Of a DNA stretch of 64,000 nt, positions 42,043-49,673 are shown in pieces; within the stretch, counting starts at the first letter, position 1; each line of letters starts with the position of its first letter. This DNA comes from Sphingomonas mucosissima (GTDB lineage: Bacteria > Pseudomonadota > Alphaproteobacteria > Sphingomonadales > Sphingomonadaceae): contig NZ_NBBJ01000001.1 of NCBI RefSeq assembly GCF_002197665.1, forward strand, positions 558,001 through 622,000. The letters run 5' to 3'. Both the position numbers and the translations under genes were made by a program. A model generated the notes under the pieces. The model had not been told where the DNA came from and made no database searches. It saw only the letters and a list, made by a program, of their open reading frames with translations.

Positions 42043-42804
42043 GACGGCGGCCCCAGCGGCAGTTCGGGCACCCGCTGCGCCTGCCACTCCGCGAAGGCGG
42101 TGGCATGCGCCGAGCAGAGATCTTTGCCTCGGCACGGCGTTGTGGTGCAGCTGGGGCACAGCAGCTTGTCGCAGGCGCCGCTCTTCTTCGTCGGCAACTT
42201 CAAGTCGCACAGCCGGGTCGCCGGTCGGCCGCAGGCGCACCGCTGCCGGCTCCGCGAATAGCAGACTATCGCGCTGCCGCCGCCGGGCAGAGGAACGACC
42301 TCGCAGGTCACTGCGCGGTGTTCCCGGCGCCGGCCGGTGATTCAACGGACCCGGCCGGCGACGAGCTGGTGATGAAGGGTAGGGCACGGCGCCAGCACCA
42401 CGTTGCCCCAAGGAACGTGCGACGCCTTGCTTCGAGTAGATGCACGATCGGCCGCGACCCCTCGCTGGTCTGATCGGCACGCCGTCGATAGCTTCGCTGA
42501 AGCCCAGCTCTGTGGCCGCGAGCAGGTCATCGGGGGCAAGATAGATCGCGCGGGGCGCCATGAAGTCGGTGCGCATCGTGGCCAATGTGGACCTCACGCG
42601 CTCCTCGATGGACGCCGACGCTGGCCGAGGTCGGCGGCGCGCGGGCTTTCCCTGCTTTGTCGGTGCGGACGCCTTCTGACGATTGAGGAGCCGCTCCAGC
42701 CGAAGCGACTCGTCGTCGGTGAGCGCGCGTGTACGGCTCAGCGCGTCGAGCGTGGCGATCGCGTCTGCGATCGATGCGGCGTCGCCCGCAACGGAGCGGC
42801 CCAT
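41878..42804 (-). CDS. Long phage ORF, 3' part probably not coding
   Basis: The frame from ATG 42804 stays open for 308 codons. The first ~135 residues look real: ALTDDESLRLERLLNRQKAS, a basic linker, then MAPRAIYLAPDDLLAATELG and the segment GVPIRPARGRGRSCIYSKQG. After that the translation turns into Arg/Pro-rich text that overlaps the Cys-rich gene in another frame, which suggests overprinting or a lost stop. The last 54 residues equal the separate small gene at 41878-42042. The real 3' end is unresolved. Confidence 0.4.
   Translation of the reverse strand: MGRSVAGDAASIADAIATLDALSRTRALTDDESLRLERLLNRQKASAPTKQGKPARRRPRPASASIEERVRSTLATMRTDFMAPRAIYLAPDDLLAATELGFSEAIDGVPIRPARGRGRSCIYSKQGVARSLGQRGAGAVPYPSSPARRRPGPLNHRPAPGTPRSDLRGRSSARRRQRDSLLFAEPAAVRLRPTGDPAVRLEVADEEERRLRQAAVPQLHHNAVPRQRSLLGACHRLRGVAGAAGARTAAGAAVMSAVASFACPCGVRDEVREPAPETLPCWADGCDGTMNRFTPKFAPPACAGRILT
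42039..42311 (-). CDS. Cys-rich phage protein
   Basis: 90 residues with at least eight cysteines: RQRCACGRPATRLCDLKLP, GACDKLLCPSCTTTPCRGKD, then LCSAH. The spacing suggests two zinc-binding knuckles. GTG start at 42311 overlaps the stop of the frame upstream (GTGA), and its own stop overlaps the 54-residue gene. No function known; probably an early gene. Confidence 0.65.
   Translation of the reverse strand: MTCEVVPLPGGGSAIVCYSRSRQRCACGRPATRLCDLKLPTKKSGACDKLLCPSCTTTPCRGKDLCSAHATAFAEWQAQRVPELPLGPPS
42308..42445 (-). CDS. Possible 45-residue phage ORF or frame-shifted tail
   Basis: GTG 42445 opens a frame (MHLLEARRRTFLGATWCW...) whose stop overlaps the GTG start of the Cys-rich gene by GTGA. 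It lies in a different frame from the longer ORF starting at 42804. It could be a tiny gene or the true C-terminus of that ORF after a frameshift. Low confidence. Confidence 0.25.
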   Translation of the reverse strand: MHLLEARRRTFLGATWCWRRALPFITSSSPAGSVESPAGAGNTAQ

Positions 42805-42841
42805 TATGCCGAGACCAAGCTGAGCTGTGATGCTTTGCCCA

Positions 42842-43108
42842 TCACAGCATTCCCAGCGCTTGCATGTACACTTCGAGGGTCGCTTCCTCTTCCTGGTACT
42901 CCTCTCGGCGCTTCTTGCGGATCGACATAATTCGCTTGATCTGCTTCGGGTCGTACCCGCGGCTTTTGGCCTCGGCGAAGACGTCCTTGATGTCGTCGCC
43001 GATCCCCTTCTTTTCCTCCTCGAGCCGCTCGGCGCGCTCGATCAGGAGGCGCAGCTCCTCCGCCGCGACCTGGCCGCCGCCCATACCTTCGCCGCCTTCC
43101 TCGGCCAT
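42842..43108 (-). CDS. GapR/DUF2312 family DNA-binding protein (phage copy)
   Basis: 88 residues from ATG 43108. The DUF2312 core is unmistakable: [38 protein letters not shown] and [20 protein letters not shown]. In Caulobacter GapR is a nucleoid-associated protein that clamps overtwisted DNA ahead of forks and RNA polymerase. A prophage-encoded copy could aid phage replication or interfere with the host protein. The start overlaps the stop of the 73-residue gene upstream. Confidence 0.9.
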   Translation of the reverse strand: MAEEGGEGMGGGQVAAEELRLLIERAERLEEEKKGIGDDIKDVFAEAKSRGYDPKQIKRIMSIRKKRREEYQEEEATLEVYMQALGML

Positions 43109-43329
43109 CAGCCGATCCCCAGCAGGGCGAGGATGCCCGCGGCGTCGAGCAGGTGGCCGACCACCTGGCCCAGGATGACGGCGCCGGCGCCGAGCACGAC
43201 GCATTCGCCCAGCGAGCGAAGCAGGCTCGGTTCGTCGCGCTCCGCCTCGCATGCGACACAGTCGCAACCGATCGGATGAAGGCTGGGCAGGAATGGCTGG
43301 GCGAGATCCAGCGGGCGGTGCAGGCTCAT
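43108..43329 (-). CDS. Small phage membrane protein
   Basis: 73 residues: a front with a Cys cluster ([13 protein letters not shown]) and a hydrophobic C-terminus ([27 protein letters not shown]). One or two membrane helices. ATGA overlaps on both sides place it in the coupled early operon. No family recognised. Confidence 0.6.
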   Translation of the reverse strand: MSLHRPLDLAQPFLPSLHPIGCDCVACEAERDEPSLLRSLGECVVLGAGAVILGQVVGHLLDAAGILALLGIG

Positions 43330-43508
43330 GAGCGGCGCTCCCGTTTGTGGATGATGAAGTCGGCCGACGCTGCTGCGAGCATGGCGAGGACCAGGATGAG
43401 GGCGGCGATGTCGCCGCTGTTGCGCCCGTCCCGGGCGGCGATCGCGACGCCCAAGGCGAAGGCGATCGTCACCAGCGCGACGCGGATCCGGACGCGGTTT
43501 TTCGTCAC
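43326..43508 (-). CDS. Small two-helix phage membrane protein
   Basis: 60 residues from GTG 43508: hydrophobic segments [18 protein letters not shown] and [19 protein letters not shown] with a basic C-terminal end. The GTG overlaps the stop of the gene before it (GTGA) and its own stop overlaps the next ATG. Function unknown. Confidence 0.6.
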   Translation of the reverse strand: MTKNRVRIRVALVTIAFALGVAIAARDGRNSGDIAALILVLAMLAAASADFIIHKRERRS

Positions 43509-43966
43509 GCGGCGGCATCCTGCGCCGGCACCGATTCGGGCTGCGAGCCAGCCAGCGGCTCGCACGCCGTGCAGAGATCCTGACCCTCAACCCACGCGCA
43601 CTCTTCCCGTTCTCGGGAACATGGGCACCGCCAGCTGCAGGCGCAGACACGGCAGATGCGCGGCGTGTGGATCAAATCGCGCTCGCCACGCGCGATCGCG
43701 GCCAGGCTGTCGAGCACCGACCGGTCGAAGCGGAAGACGCTGCGCAGCGCGTCGATCGTGTGAATGGACGCTGGCACCTGGTCCGCCTCGATCCGCTCGA
43801 GCCACGCCACGCGATCATGCTCAGGCACGTGCGGATGGGTTGCGATTCGAGCCGCCACGTCCTGCAGGCTCAGCAGCTGCGCGGTGCGGCGCGCCTTGAT
43901 GTACGAGCCGGGCGTGAATTTGGCCGTGGCGGTCCAGCTGGTGCGGGCTTCGGCGATCGTGGTCAT
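43505..43966 (-). CDS. XRE-like HTH protein with Cys-rich C-terminus
   Basis: 153 residues. A helix-turn-helix-like N-domain (GSYIKARRTAQLLSLQDVAA, then IEADQVPASIHTIDALRSVF) precedes a Cys-rich end (RICRVCACSWRCPCSREREE, DLCTACEPLAG) that probably binds zinc. The combination suggests a phage early DNA-binding protein. ATG 43966; the 117 bp before it hold no supported gene. Confidence 0.65.
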   Translation of the reverse strand: MTTIAEARTSWTATAKFTPGSYIKARRTAQLLSLQDVAARIATHPHVPEHDRVAWLERIEADQVPASIHTIDALRSVFRFDRSVLDSLAAIARGERDLIHTPRICRVCACSWRCPCSREREECAWVEGQDLCTACEPLAGSQPESVPAQDAAA

Positions 43967-44083
43967 GGGCGGCGTCCAGGCAGCACGAAGCCGCTCCGCG
44001 AAGCGCAGGGCGACGCGGACGGCGGATGTGGAAACGGAAGTCTCGGCGGCGACGGGCGCGGCGGCCGAGCCGGCCCGGTCAGA

Positions 44084-44611
44084 TCAGGGCGGCGCCCTGG
44101 AGCGCGTGCGGCGCAAGCGGCGGTAGATGCTCAGCAGGCCCTGGCCATGCGCAACCGCGTGGCTCGTTTCCTGCACAGCCTTGTCGATGTCCGCGACGGT
44201 CGCTTCGGGCAGCGCCGCCAAGATCGCCCACTGTTCGGCCTCGCCATTCTCATGAGCGAATTGCGCGGCCGCGCGCAGCAGCTCCATTTGGCAGCCGAAC
44301 TCGGCCTCGCGCAGCTGATCGGCGAGCGCGTTGTACGCATCACGGATCGGCGCGCCGACTAGGCCAGCCTTCTGCCAGGCGAGATCGAGGCGAAGCGCCA
44401 GATCAAGCGGGATTGACTCGGGGGTGGTCGGGTTCGCCCAATTGCGGACGGTGCTTTCGCCACGCTCGACGATCGTCGCCATGGCAGCCCAGCCGCCCAC
44501 GACCGGATCGCCAGCGATTCGGTCCAGGGCCTGCTCGATCGAGCCAGGGGCGCGTGCGTGCGTCACCGCGTCGGCTCGGCGAGAAAAGCGTGCCTCGTTT
44601 CCGAGGGACAT
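44084..44611 (-). CDS. Phage early protein with CII-like HTH region
   Basis: 175 residues from ATG 44611. The segment RIAGDPVVGGWAAMATIVER and ESTVRNWANPTTPESIPLDL resembles the short HTH of CII-like or YdaT-type phage regulators, followed by a helical domain (LREAEFGCQMELLRAAAQFA). The frame is open upstream to 44740, but that part overlaps another frame. Role inferred from position between Cro-like and structural-less early genes. Confidence 0.6.
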   Translation of the reverse strand: MSLGNEARFSRRADAVTHARAPGSIEQALDRIAGDPVVGGWAAMATIVERGESTVRNWANPTTPESIPLDLALRLDLAWQKAGLVGAPIRDAYNALADQLREAEFGCQMELLRAAAQFAHENGEAEQWAILAALPEATVADIDKAVQETSHAVAHGQGLLSIYRRLRRTRSRAPP

Positions 44612-44790
44612 GCGCGCTCCGCCAGGGGAAAAGACGGCGTCGGCAACACTCCGCCGGCGCCGCCTTCCCTGGGGAGCAGATGCGAAAGCGACAGACACAC
44701 GTCCCGCGCAGCCCCACGCGGGTCTCGGCCGGTCTGCCAACGGCCGAAAGGGATCTCTGGATCAGAGGGGATGACGCCCTCGCCGCTCAT
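44563..44790 (-). CDS. Possible 75-residue phage ORF
   Basis: ATG 44790 overlaps the stop of the Cro-like gene by ATGA. The first part (MSGEGVIPSDPEIPFGRWQ) reads like protein; the rest is low complexity. It overlaps the start of the next gene by 49 bases in another frame. Only its coupling geometry supports it. Confidence 0.35.
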   Translation of the reverse strand: MSGEGVIPSDPEIPFGRWQTGRDPRGAARDVCLSLSHLLPREGGAGGVLPTPSFPLAERACPSETRHAFLAEPTR

Positions 44791-45026
44791 GCGGCGGCAT
44801 CCTCAGCGGGCTCGGGACCATACACATCGGGACGAAGGCGGTGCCGGCTGACGCCGGTGGCTTCCTCCACCTTCAAGACGTGCTCCGCAGGAAGCGGTTT
44901 ACCGCGTCGGACCCACTTCCAAACAGCTGCCTGAGATGTGCCCAGAAGCCGCCCAAGCGCAGATTGGCCGCCGGCTGCGTCAACAGCATCGGACAAAGCT
45001 TGATTCGGAGTCGTGAGGCTCGACAT
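44787..45026 (-). CDS. Cro/YdaS-family phage HTH protein
   Basis: 79 residues from ATG 45026. The HTH reads ALSDAVDAAGGQSALGRLLG, then TSQAAVWKWVRRGKPLPAEH, the YdaS/Cro pattern. It is the first gene of the leftward early operon and faces the rightward repressor, as Cro does. Two palindromic operators lie between them. Confidence 0.85.
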   Translation of the reverse strand: MSSLTTPNQALSDAVDAAGGQSALGRLLGTSQAAVWKWVRRGKPLPAEHVLKVEEATGVSRHRLRPDVYGPEPAEDAAA

Positions 45027-45036
45027 GCACACTGCC

Positions 45037-45052
45037 TACAGCCATGGTTGTA
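45037..45052. promoter_or_regulatory. Phage operator 1
   Basis: TACAGCCATGGTTGTA is a 16-bp near-perfect palindrome, 11 bp before the Cro-like ATG. Its half-site TACAGCC recurs in operator 2. Confidence 0.6.
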
Positions 45053-45075
45053 AATGAGTCAACAGACACTCGCCC

Positions 45076-45101
45076 CTACAGCGTAAAAACTTTGGCTGTA
45101 G
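45076..45101. promoter_or_regulatory. Phage operator 2
   Basis: CTACAGC (45076-45082) and GCTGTAG (45095-45101) are perfect inverted half-sites 12 bp apart, just before the repressor start. They match the half-site of operator 1, so one protein probably binds both. Confidence 0.6.
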
Positions 45102-45111
45102 GTTGCCGCTG

Positions 45112-45687
45112 ATGGTCGATGGTGAGCGACTCTCCTCCCGTATGCAGTCTCTGGGTTTGTCTCAGTCCGAACTGGCGCGCCGCGTCGGCGTGGCTCAGCA
45201 GACGATCTACAAGCTCATCACGGGCGCCTCTCGTAGCTCATCGCACCTTCATCGGATCGCAAGAGAACTGAATACTACGCCTGCATTCTTAACGGGTGAG
45301 ACCGACGATCCCGATCAGAGTGCGCCTCCCAAGCCAGAACTATCCCACGATGAACTGGCACTAGTTCAGTGCATTCGGGAGATTGAGGCGCCGGACCGGG
45401 AAGCCTTGCTGCATCTCGCGCGCTCCTTGCCGAGGGCCGATCGGAGCGCGGCTCTCGCTAAGAGCTGGACGGAGGTGCTTCCTCCGGAACGCGCACTGGC
45501 GCAAATGTTCGAGGGCCTGCTGATGGCGATGGATCGTCAGCTTCCTCTGGACGAACAAGGCAAGCTGCTTGCGCGGCGACTGCCCATCGGTCTGTCGCAG
45601 CTCGTAGATCTGCTGCCCGCTGGAACGGTTCCGGCCGGCTCCAAGCCGCGCCGGTCGCGAGCCACTCCTGCTCCTGCACGGCAATGA
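45112..45687 (+). CDS. Prophage repressor (XRE family)
   Basis: 191 residues from ATG 45112 (TTG 45103 is the first frame codon). An XRE-type HTH: RMQSLGLSQSELARRVGVAQ, then QTIYKLITGASRSSSHLHRI. The C-terminal part is helical and lacks the S24 Ser/Lys autoproteolysis motif, so it is not a LexA/CI-type self-cleaving repressor. It is divergent from the Cro-like gene across two shared operators. Induction must rely on another mechanism. Confidence 0.82.
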   Translation: MVDGERLSSRMQSLGLSQSELARRVGVAQQTIYKLITGASRSSSHLHRIARELNTTPAFLTGETDDPDQSAPPKPELSHDELALVQCIREIEAPDREALLHLARSLPRADRSAALAKSWTEVLPPERALAQMFEGLLMAMDRQLPLDEQGKLLARRLPIGLSQLVDLLPAGTVPAGSKPRRSRATPAPARQ

Positions 45688-45868
45688 TGGTGGCGCAACG
45701 CACCTCACATGGCACGCACGCCCTCCGGCACCCAGGCGTCGATCGGTACACGACCTCTTTCATTATCGTTCCTCTCCCGCGGCTACTTGGAAGAGGAAGG
45801 CTAAGCGGGGCTTTCTCAACAAGTTGTCGCGCGCGAGAACGGTTTGAACGCGCGTTTCTGACAGTCCA

Positions 45869-46480
45869 GTGACTTGGGGGCGTTACCTCGTTTGCTTGGA
45901 CATCGCCCGACCAATCGTTGTCGTAGACTTCGAAACCACAGGTCTCGACCACAGGCGCCACCAGATCATCGAATTGGCTGCAATACGCCTTTTACCGGGG
46001 CAAGCGCGAGGAGCATATCTGCACCGCCTAGTCCGTCCTGCCCGCAAGCTCTCCGCCCGAATTGTCGAATTGACAGGGATCACCGATCGGGAGCTTGCTA
46101 GTCACGGTGTCGACGCTCCAGCAGCATTGCAGGCGCTTGTCGACTTCATCGGCAACGATCCCGTCGTAAGCTATAACGCAGCGTTCGACATGTCGTTTCT
46201 ACATGCCGCTTCCACTGCATATTCGCTTTCCGTGGCCAAACGCGGAGGTCATTCTTGTGCCCTCCGCCTGGTACGCAAGGTCATACCGGGTCTGCCGTCC
46301 TACCGCCTCGCCGAGGTGTCTCGACGCCTAGGTCTAAGTTTGGACAATCATCATCGCGCGGTCGGAGATGCGTTACGCGCTGCTCAGATCTATCGCATTT
46401 GCGCGCATGCATATTTGAGCGAGAGGGCGCATTATAGACCGGGTATCGTCGGGGTGTCGCCAGCTGGCGGAGGCTTATGA
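45869..46480 (+). CDS. DnaQ-like DEDDh 3'-5' exonuclease
   Basis: 203 residues. The exonuclease motifs are Exo I VVDFETTGLD (Asp, Glu), Exo II SYNAAFDMSFL (Asp) and Exo III HHRAVGDALRAA (His, Asp). It resembles the proofreading epsilon subunit or RNase T-type enzymes, as a stand-alone phage or defence-related nuclease. GTG 45869 is the first codon; the ribosome site is poor, so a later start is possible. First gene of the cargo block after the repressor. Confidence 0.85.
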   Translation: MTWGRYLVCLDIARPIVVVDFETTGLDHRRHQIIELAAIRLLPGQARGAYLHRLVRPARKLSARIVELTGITDRELASHGVDAPAALQALVDFIGNDPVVSYNAAFDMSFLHAASTAYSLSVAKRGGHSCALRLVRKVIPGLPSYRLAEVSRRLGLSLDNHHRAVGDALRAAQIYRICAHAYLSERAHYRPGIVGVSPAGGGL

Positions 46481-46511
46481 ACTTCGCATTTCCGCTCCAT
46501 CTCGATCACTA

Positions 46512-46534
46512 CGGCGGAGGGTACCTCCTCCGCT
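46512..46534 (+). repeat. Cargo hairpin repeat, copy A
   Basis: CGGCGGAGGGTACCTCCTCC followed by GCT. Arms GCGGAGG/CCTCCGC pair. Consensus of the family: CGGCGGAGGGTnTCTCCGCC. It lies between the convergent exonuclease and membrane-protein genes. Confidence 0.6.
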
Positions 46535-46570
46535 GGGGTAGCAAGTTCTAACTTGCCATCGTCCAAAACT

Positions 46571-47068
46571 TCAATCTTGGTCGCCCGCAGCGGCAGCAGC
46601 AGGGTCGGACGCCATATAGAACGTCATGCGATAAATGTCGCGAATGACAAGCAGGTTGATGACGGTGGCAACTACACCCGCCCCATGGGCGAATGATAAA
46701 AAGTACTGAGAGGCGGAAAAGTGTCCTTTCAGAAGAACGATGATGAACACGGATATGAATGTCCAGAAGAGCAACCAAGCGCTTGAGTTTATCTCCCTCC
46801 GTAGCGGTGAGGCGTGCTCGCGTTCGATCCTGCCGCGCTCTTCCGGATCGTCAACGGCAGACTGAAGTGACCGGGTAATGGATAGGTGAACGTTAGCGAC
46901 AGAAGCGAAGGTAATAGTCATTGTTACAGCAAGCAGCGCCAAAACTTCGTGAGTAACGTAGCCTTCAAGGAATTTATTGGTTGCGAGAATATCGGGTCGG
47001 AAAGCCGTGACGACGCAAACCCCTATTGCCGTCGCTATCGATATGCCTTCCGCTGAGTCACGTGTCAC
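46571..47068 (-). CDS. Four-helix membrane protein (RexB-like topology)
   Basis: About 165 residues with four hydrophobic segments: ISIATAIGVCVVTAF, VLALLAVTMTITFASVANV, AWLLFWTFISVFIIVLL and FAHGAGVVATVINLLVI. Between TM2 and TM3 is a charged loop (DDPEERGRIEREH). GTG 47068 has GGAAGG 6 bases upstream; TTG 47083 is an alternative. The gene overlaps the end of the 274-residue gene before it, so they are coupled. No sequence family recognised; the pairing and size resemble lambda RexB, an ion-channel effector. Confidence 0.72.
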   Translation of the reverse strand: MTRDSAEGISIATAIGVCVVTAFRPDILATNKFLEGYVTHEVLALLAVTMTITFASVANVHLSITRSLQSAVDDPEERGRIEREHASPLRREINSSAWLLFWTFISVFIIVLLKGHFSASQYFLSFAHGAGVVATVINLLVIRDIYRMTFYMASDPAAAAAGDQD

Positions 47069-47882
47069 CGAACAGCCTTCCAATTACTCGTCGAACAAAC
47101 CCCTGGCTTTGCACCGTGGGCATGTCCTCATCAGGCACCTTCTCTGTCACACGTCCTTGGCTGGATGAGTAAAGGATCTCATTCTTCGCCCCGCGGACCT
47201 CTCGTTCGCCTGCCCCTTGCTCAGCGACTTCAGCGCTGGCGGTCATCAAGGGGCCATCCAGCTTAAGCTTCCCGGGCGGCGCTTCGAAAATCTCCTTCAG
47301 GGAGCGACTGTTCGCTTCCTTCTGAATCGCTGTGTAAAATTGCTGCGCTGACTCAAAGCCTTCGAAAGCGTTTGGCGGGACAAATTTAAAAGTGACTTTT
47401 CGTATCTCACTTTTGTGTCGGTGCACAACCTCCCAATAGGTTTCAGATCGTTCAAAATACCTGACGAATGCTCTCCAATCCCTAAGAGCGGTCTTGTGAA
47501 GAAGGTGGTCAAAAAACGACTCCAGGACTCGTTTTGGGTCGCCAACAAACGAGTTGTTCTCCATCCAAACCACTTGCGCCTTGTCTAGCGAAATAACGCA
47601 AAGAGACGGTTCATGGTCCTCGGCGAAGTAGTTGCTTAAATCCTCATGTCGTAGTTCTACTTGTCGTTCGCGCGCAAAGAAGCCAGCGGCAAACCCGAGA
47701 GGTGAGTCTATCGGTGTAAAGGTGTAAATGGACTTGTTGTGGACGAACTTGAGAGGCTCTTTGAAGGAGGCGGAAAGGTATTCTGTCCTGCTAACAAAGG
47801 TGTTTTCATCACCCATCTCGGATAGAAGCTCGAGATCTTCCTCGCGAGCGAGTGATACGCGCATCTTTTCGAATGTTGGCAT
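47058..47882 (-). CDS. Cytosolic cargo protein paired with the membrane protein (RexA-like layout)
   Basis: 274 residues with no signal peptide or membrane helix. Segments include REEDLELLSEMGDENTFVSR, YTFTPIDSPLGFAAGFFARE, EPSLCVISLDKAQVVWMENN and VLESFFDHLLHKT. The middle (EIRKVTFKFVPPNAFEGFES) is alpha/beta; the last 40 residues are low complexity, ending RRVIGRLFGD. No family recognised. Size, order and coupling to a four-helix membrane protein next to the repressor parallel RexA/RexB. Lower GC than neighbouring phage genes. Confidence 0.72.
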   Translation of the reverse strand: MPTFEKMRVSLAREEDLELLSEMGDENTFVSRTEYLSASFKEPLKFVHNKSIYTFTPIDSPLGFAAGFFARERQVELRHEDLSNYFAEDHEPSLCVISLDKAQVVWMENNSFVGDPKRVLESFFDHLLHKTALRDWRAFVRYFERSETYWEVVHRHKSEIRKVTFKFVPPNAFEGFESAQQFYTAIQKEANSRSLKEIFEAPPGKLKLDGPLMTASAEVAEQGAGEREVRGAKNEILYSSSQGRVTEKVPDEDMPTVQSQGFVRRVIGRLFGDT

Positions 47883-48033
47883 TTTGCTCCCCCGTGAGAG
47901 GGACTACTCAGAAGCGCTTGCTTGCGTCAATCCGTCTGCCGGGCTGTCAGGTGCGTAGCTCCGAGCGGGTACCGATGGGGTATGGCCGTTAAGGTGCTTG
48001 GCTGAATTTAAGCTCCTCCGCGCGTAATTCGAC

Positions 48034-48067
48034 GATGCGGCGGAGGGTGTCTCCGGCGCGTCGCATC
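48034..48067 (+). repeat. Cargo hairpin repeat, copy B
   Basis: The core CGGCGGAGGGTGTCTCCGG (48038-48056) is inside a longer imperfect stem GATGCG...CGCATC. It lies in the divergent region between the RexA-like gene and the secreted-protein gene. The rest of that ~270-bp gap shows no supported gene. Confidence 0.6.
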
Positions 48068-48153
48068 TCCAGCTAAGCGCTAGCACCCGTGCCCAATTGA
48101 CAGCCAAGTCGAATCTGAAACAACTGGCCTTCCGAACAGGAGGGGCAAAAGAC

Positions 48154-49038
48154 ATGTACGGAAAATTGTTGATCGCAGCCGCTGCAATGGGCGTCGGCTT
48201 TGGATCCGGAAGTTCCGCTCTGGCACAAAAAGTTCGAGTTTATACTCAGAAAATCGATGCCGCTGTGCTTTGTGGTAGCGAGTACGCAAAATATGAATGC
48301 TCCACCACGCGGAAACACATGCGATTACAAAAGGCTGACATTGAGCTGGAGCAGAGCGGGGGTGTCCCGAACCACATGAGCGTTCTGGGAATGGTGTATT
48401 CTGATCTTTCAGGCACCAAACTTAGCCAACGATCGTGCGTCCCGGGCTCAGCCAATGTCTTCACGACAGCTGATCTTTCTGAGCCTACCAAGCCAACGCC
48501 CTTCCTTTTCACCAAGAAAGTGGACACGAAGATTTCGGCAGCCCTTGAAGCGAACGTTGTGGAGGCGATGCGGCTCGCCAATGTGCCGGAGCCTGCACTC
48601 AAGAGGCTGGCTGCTCAGTTCAAGGCTACGTATGCGAGTACGGCGAGCAGGGGAAACTTGATCAAGGGAGAGTTTTATCGCCTCGCCTTGAAAGATGATG
48701 TTGTACGGGCGATCCAGGATTCCGCCACAACGAACCCTGCTGCGAAATCGTGCGCTGCCGTTCTACGGGCTGACGATAACGCGGGGCTGATCTATTCAAT
48801 TGCGGTAATCAAGCTAGACAGCGCTACTTATACATCTGATGTTGCGAGCACCGTTGCCGCTGAGTTTACGGCAAAGGTCGCCGGGAGGGCACCAGGTGCT
48901 GACATTGCTGGGCTCACAACGAGTATCACAAATGAGGTTACAACCGGATTGAAGGCAGCGGTTGGCACCGCCTACCGCGTAATCTCTTGGGACTATCTCG
49001 ACGCAGATAACATTTCGGCGACCACCGGGCCCAATTAA
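48154..49038 (+). CDS. Secreted cargo protein of unknown function
   Basis: 294 residues. Signal peptide MYGKLLIAAAAMGVGFGSGS with a cleavage site near SALAQ. The mature protein has cysteines at AAVLCGSEYAKYECSTT and NPAAKSCAAVL that could form disulfides. No domain recognised. ATG 48154 has a strong AGGAGG site, better than the upstream frame start. It may be a lysogenic-conversion factor, but this is only inference from position. Confidence 0.72.
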   Translation: MYGKLLIAAAAMGVGFGSGSSALAQKVRVYTQKIDAAVLCGSEYAKYECSTTRKHMRLQKADIELEQSGGVPNHMSVLGMVYSDLSGTKLSQRSCVPGSANVFTTADLSEPTKPTPFLFTKKVDTKISAALEANVVEAMRLANVPEPALKRLAAQFKATYASTASRGNLIKGEFYRLALKDDVVRAIQDSATTNPAAKSCAAVLRADDNAGLIYSIAVIKLDSATYTSDVASTVAAEFTAKVAGRAPGADIAGLTTSITNEVTTGLKAAVGTAYRVISWDYLDADNISATTGPN

Positions 49039-49122
49039 CACACGGCCGAGTCATTTCGTCCGGGAATTGCTCCGCTGAATAGGGGTATCAACGCCGCTGT
49101 AAGGCCATGGAGATCGCGACCG

Positions 49123-49143
49123 CGGCGGGGAATGCCTCCGCCG
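49123..49143 (+). repeat. Cargo hairpin repeat, copy C
   Basis: CGGCGGGGAATGCCTCCGCC then G; arms pair perfectly over 7 bp. It lies between the secreted-protein gene and the next membrane-protein gene, in a ~190-bp gap without a gene. Confidence 0.6.
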
Positions 49144-49229
49144 TGGTTGGCCGGCGGCGTTCTTTAGCAAGCGCCGTCGCGCGTCCGATTTGGCTAGCGC
49201 AGTAACGGTGACCGCGCATACTGTCAGCC

Positions 49230-49673
49230 ATGAGCTGGCTGCGATCGATCTTTGAGCCGAAGGCTGTCGAACATTGGACAAGCCCTGGCGACAAGGCGGC
49301 GCATCGCCGTGAGCGAAAACGGCTCTCTGAAAATCATTATAATCGTGCTCATGCTATCGCTGCATGGCTCCTCGCAACCTTGGTGGCAGTAAATGCAGCT
49401 ACGTTTGCGACTGACTTGGGCAAGGTTCATCCAGAGCCATTCGTCGCCGGGATCGTGTTAGCAATCCTTTCAGGCTTTGCCTCGTGGCAGGAAGCGCAAG
49501 ATAAAACTGGCCTTTATTATATCGAGAGCCTTCCAGAAACAGCAGTCACCGATCACGGTCGCAAACTTTCCCGAAGGTGGAGGTGGCGCGGCACGGCGCT
49601 ACGGCTTGCTGCAAGGGGACTAAATTGGGCGTCGCTGGTGGCGTTTTTAGTAGGATGTTGGCTTAGTACGTGA
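49230..49673 (+). CDS. Small cargo membrane protein
   Basis: 147 residues with three hydrophobic segments: AIAAWLLATLVAVNAATFA, EPFVAGIVLAILSGFASW and ASLVAFLVGCWL. The N-terminus is basic (KAAHRRERKRLSENHYNRAH). No family recognised. Stand-alone in the cargo block with hairpin repeats on both sides. Confidence 0.65.
   Translation: MSWLRSIFEPKAVEHWTSPGDKAAHRRERKRLSENHYNRAHAIAAWLLATLVAVNAATFATDLGKVHPEPFVAGIVLAILSGFASWQEAQDKTGLYYIESLPETAVTDHGRKLSRRWRWRGTALRLAARGLNWASLVAFLVGCWLST

Noticed and set aside
43967..44083. Possible short gene between the XRE-like and CII-like phage genes
   Set aside because: The only frame ending in an ATGA-type overlap is Pro-rich and lacks a usable start codon.
45684..45872. 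Forward 62-codon frame between repressor and exonuclease
   Set aside because: No ribosome site and low-complexity Arg/Ser content. It overlaps the repressor stop and the exonuclease start.
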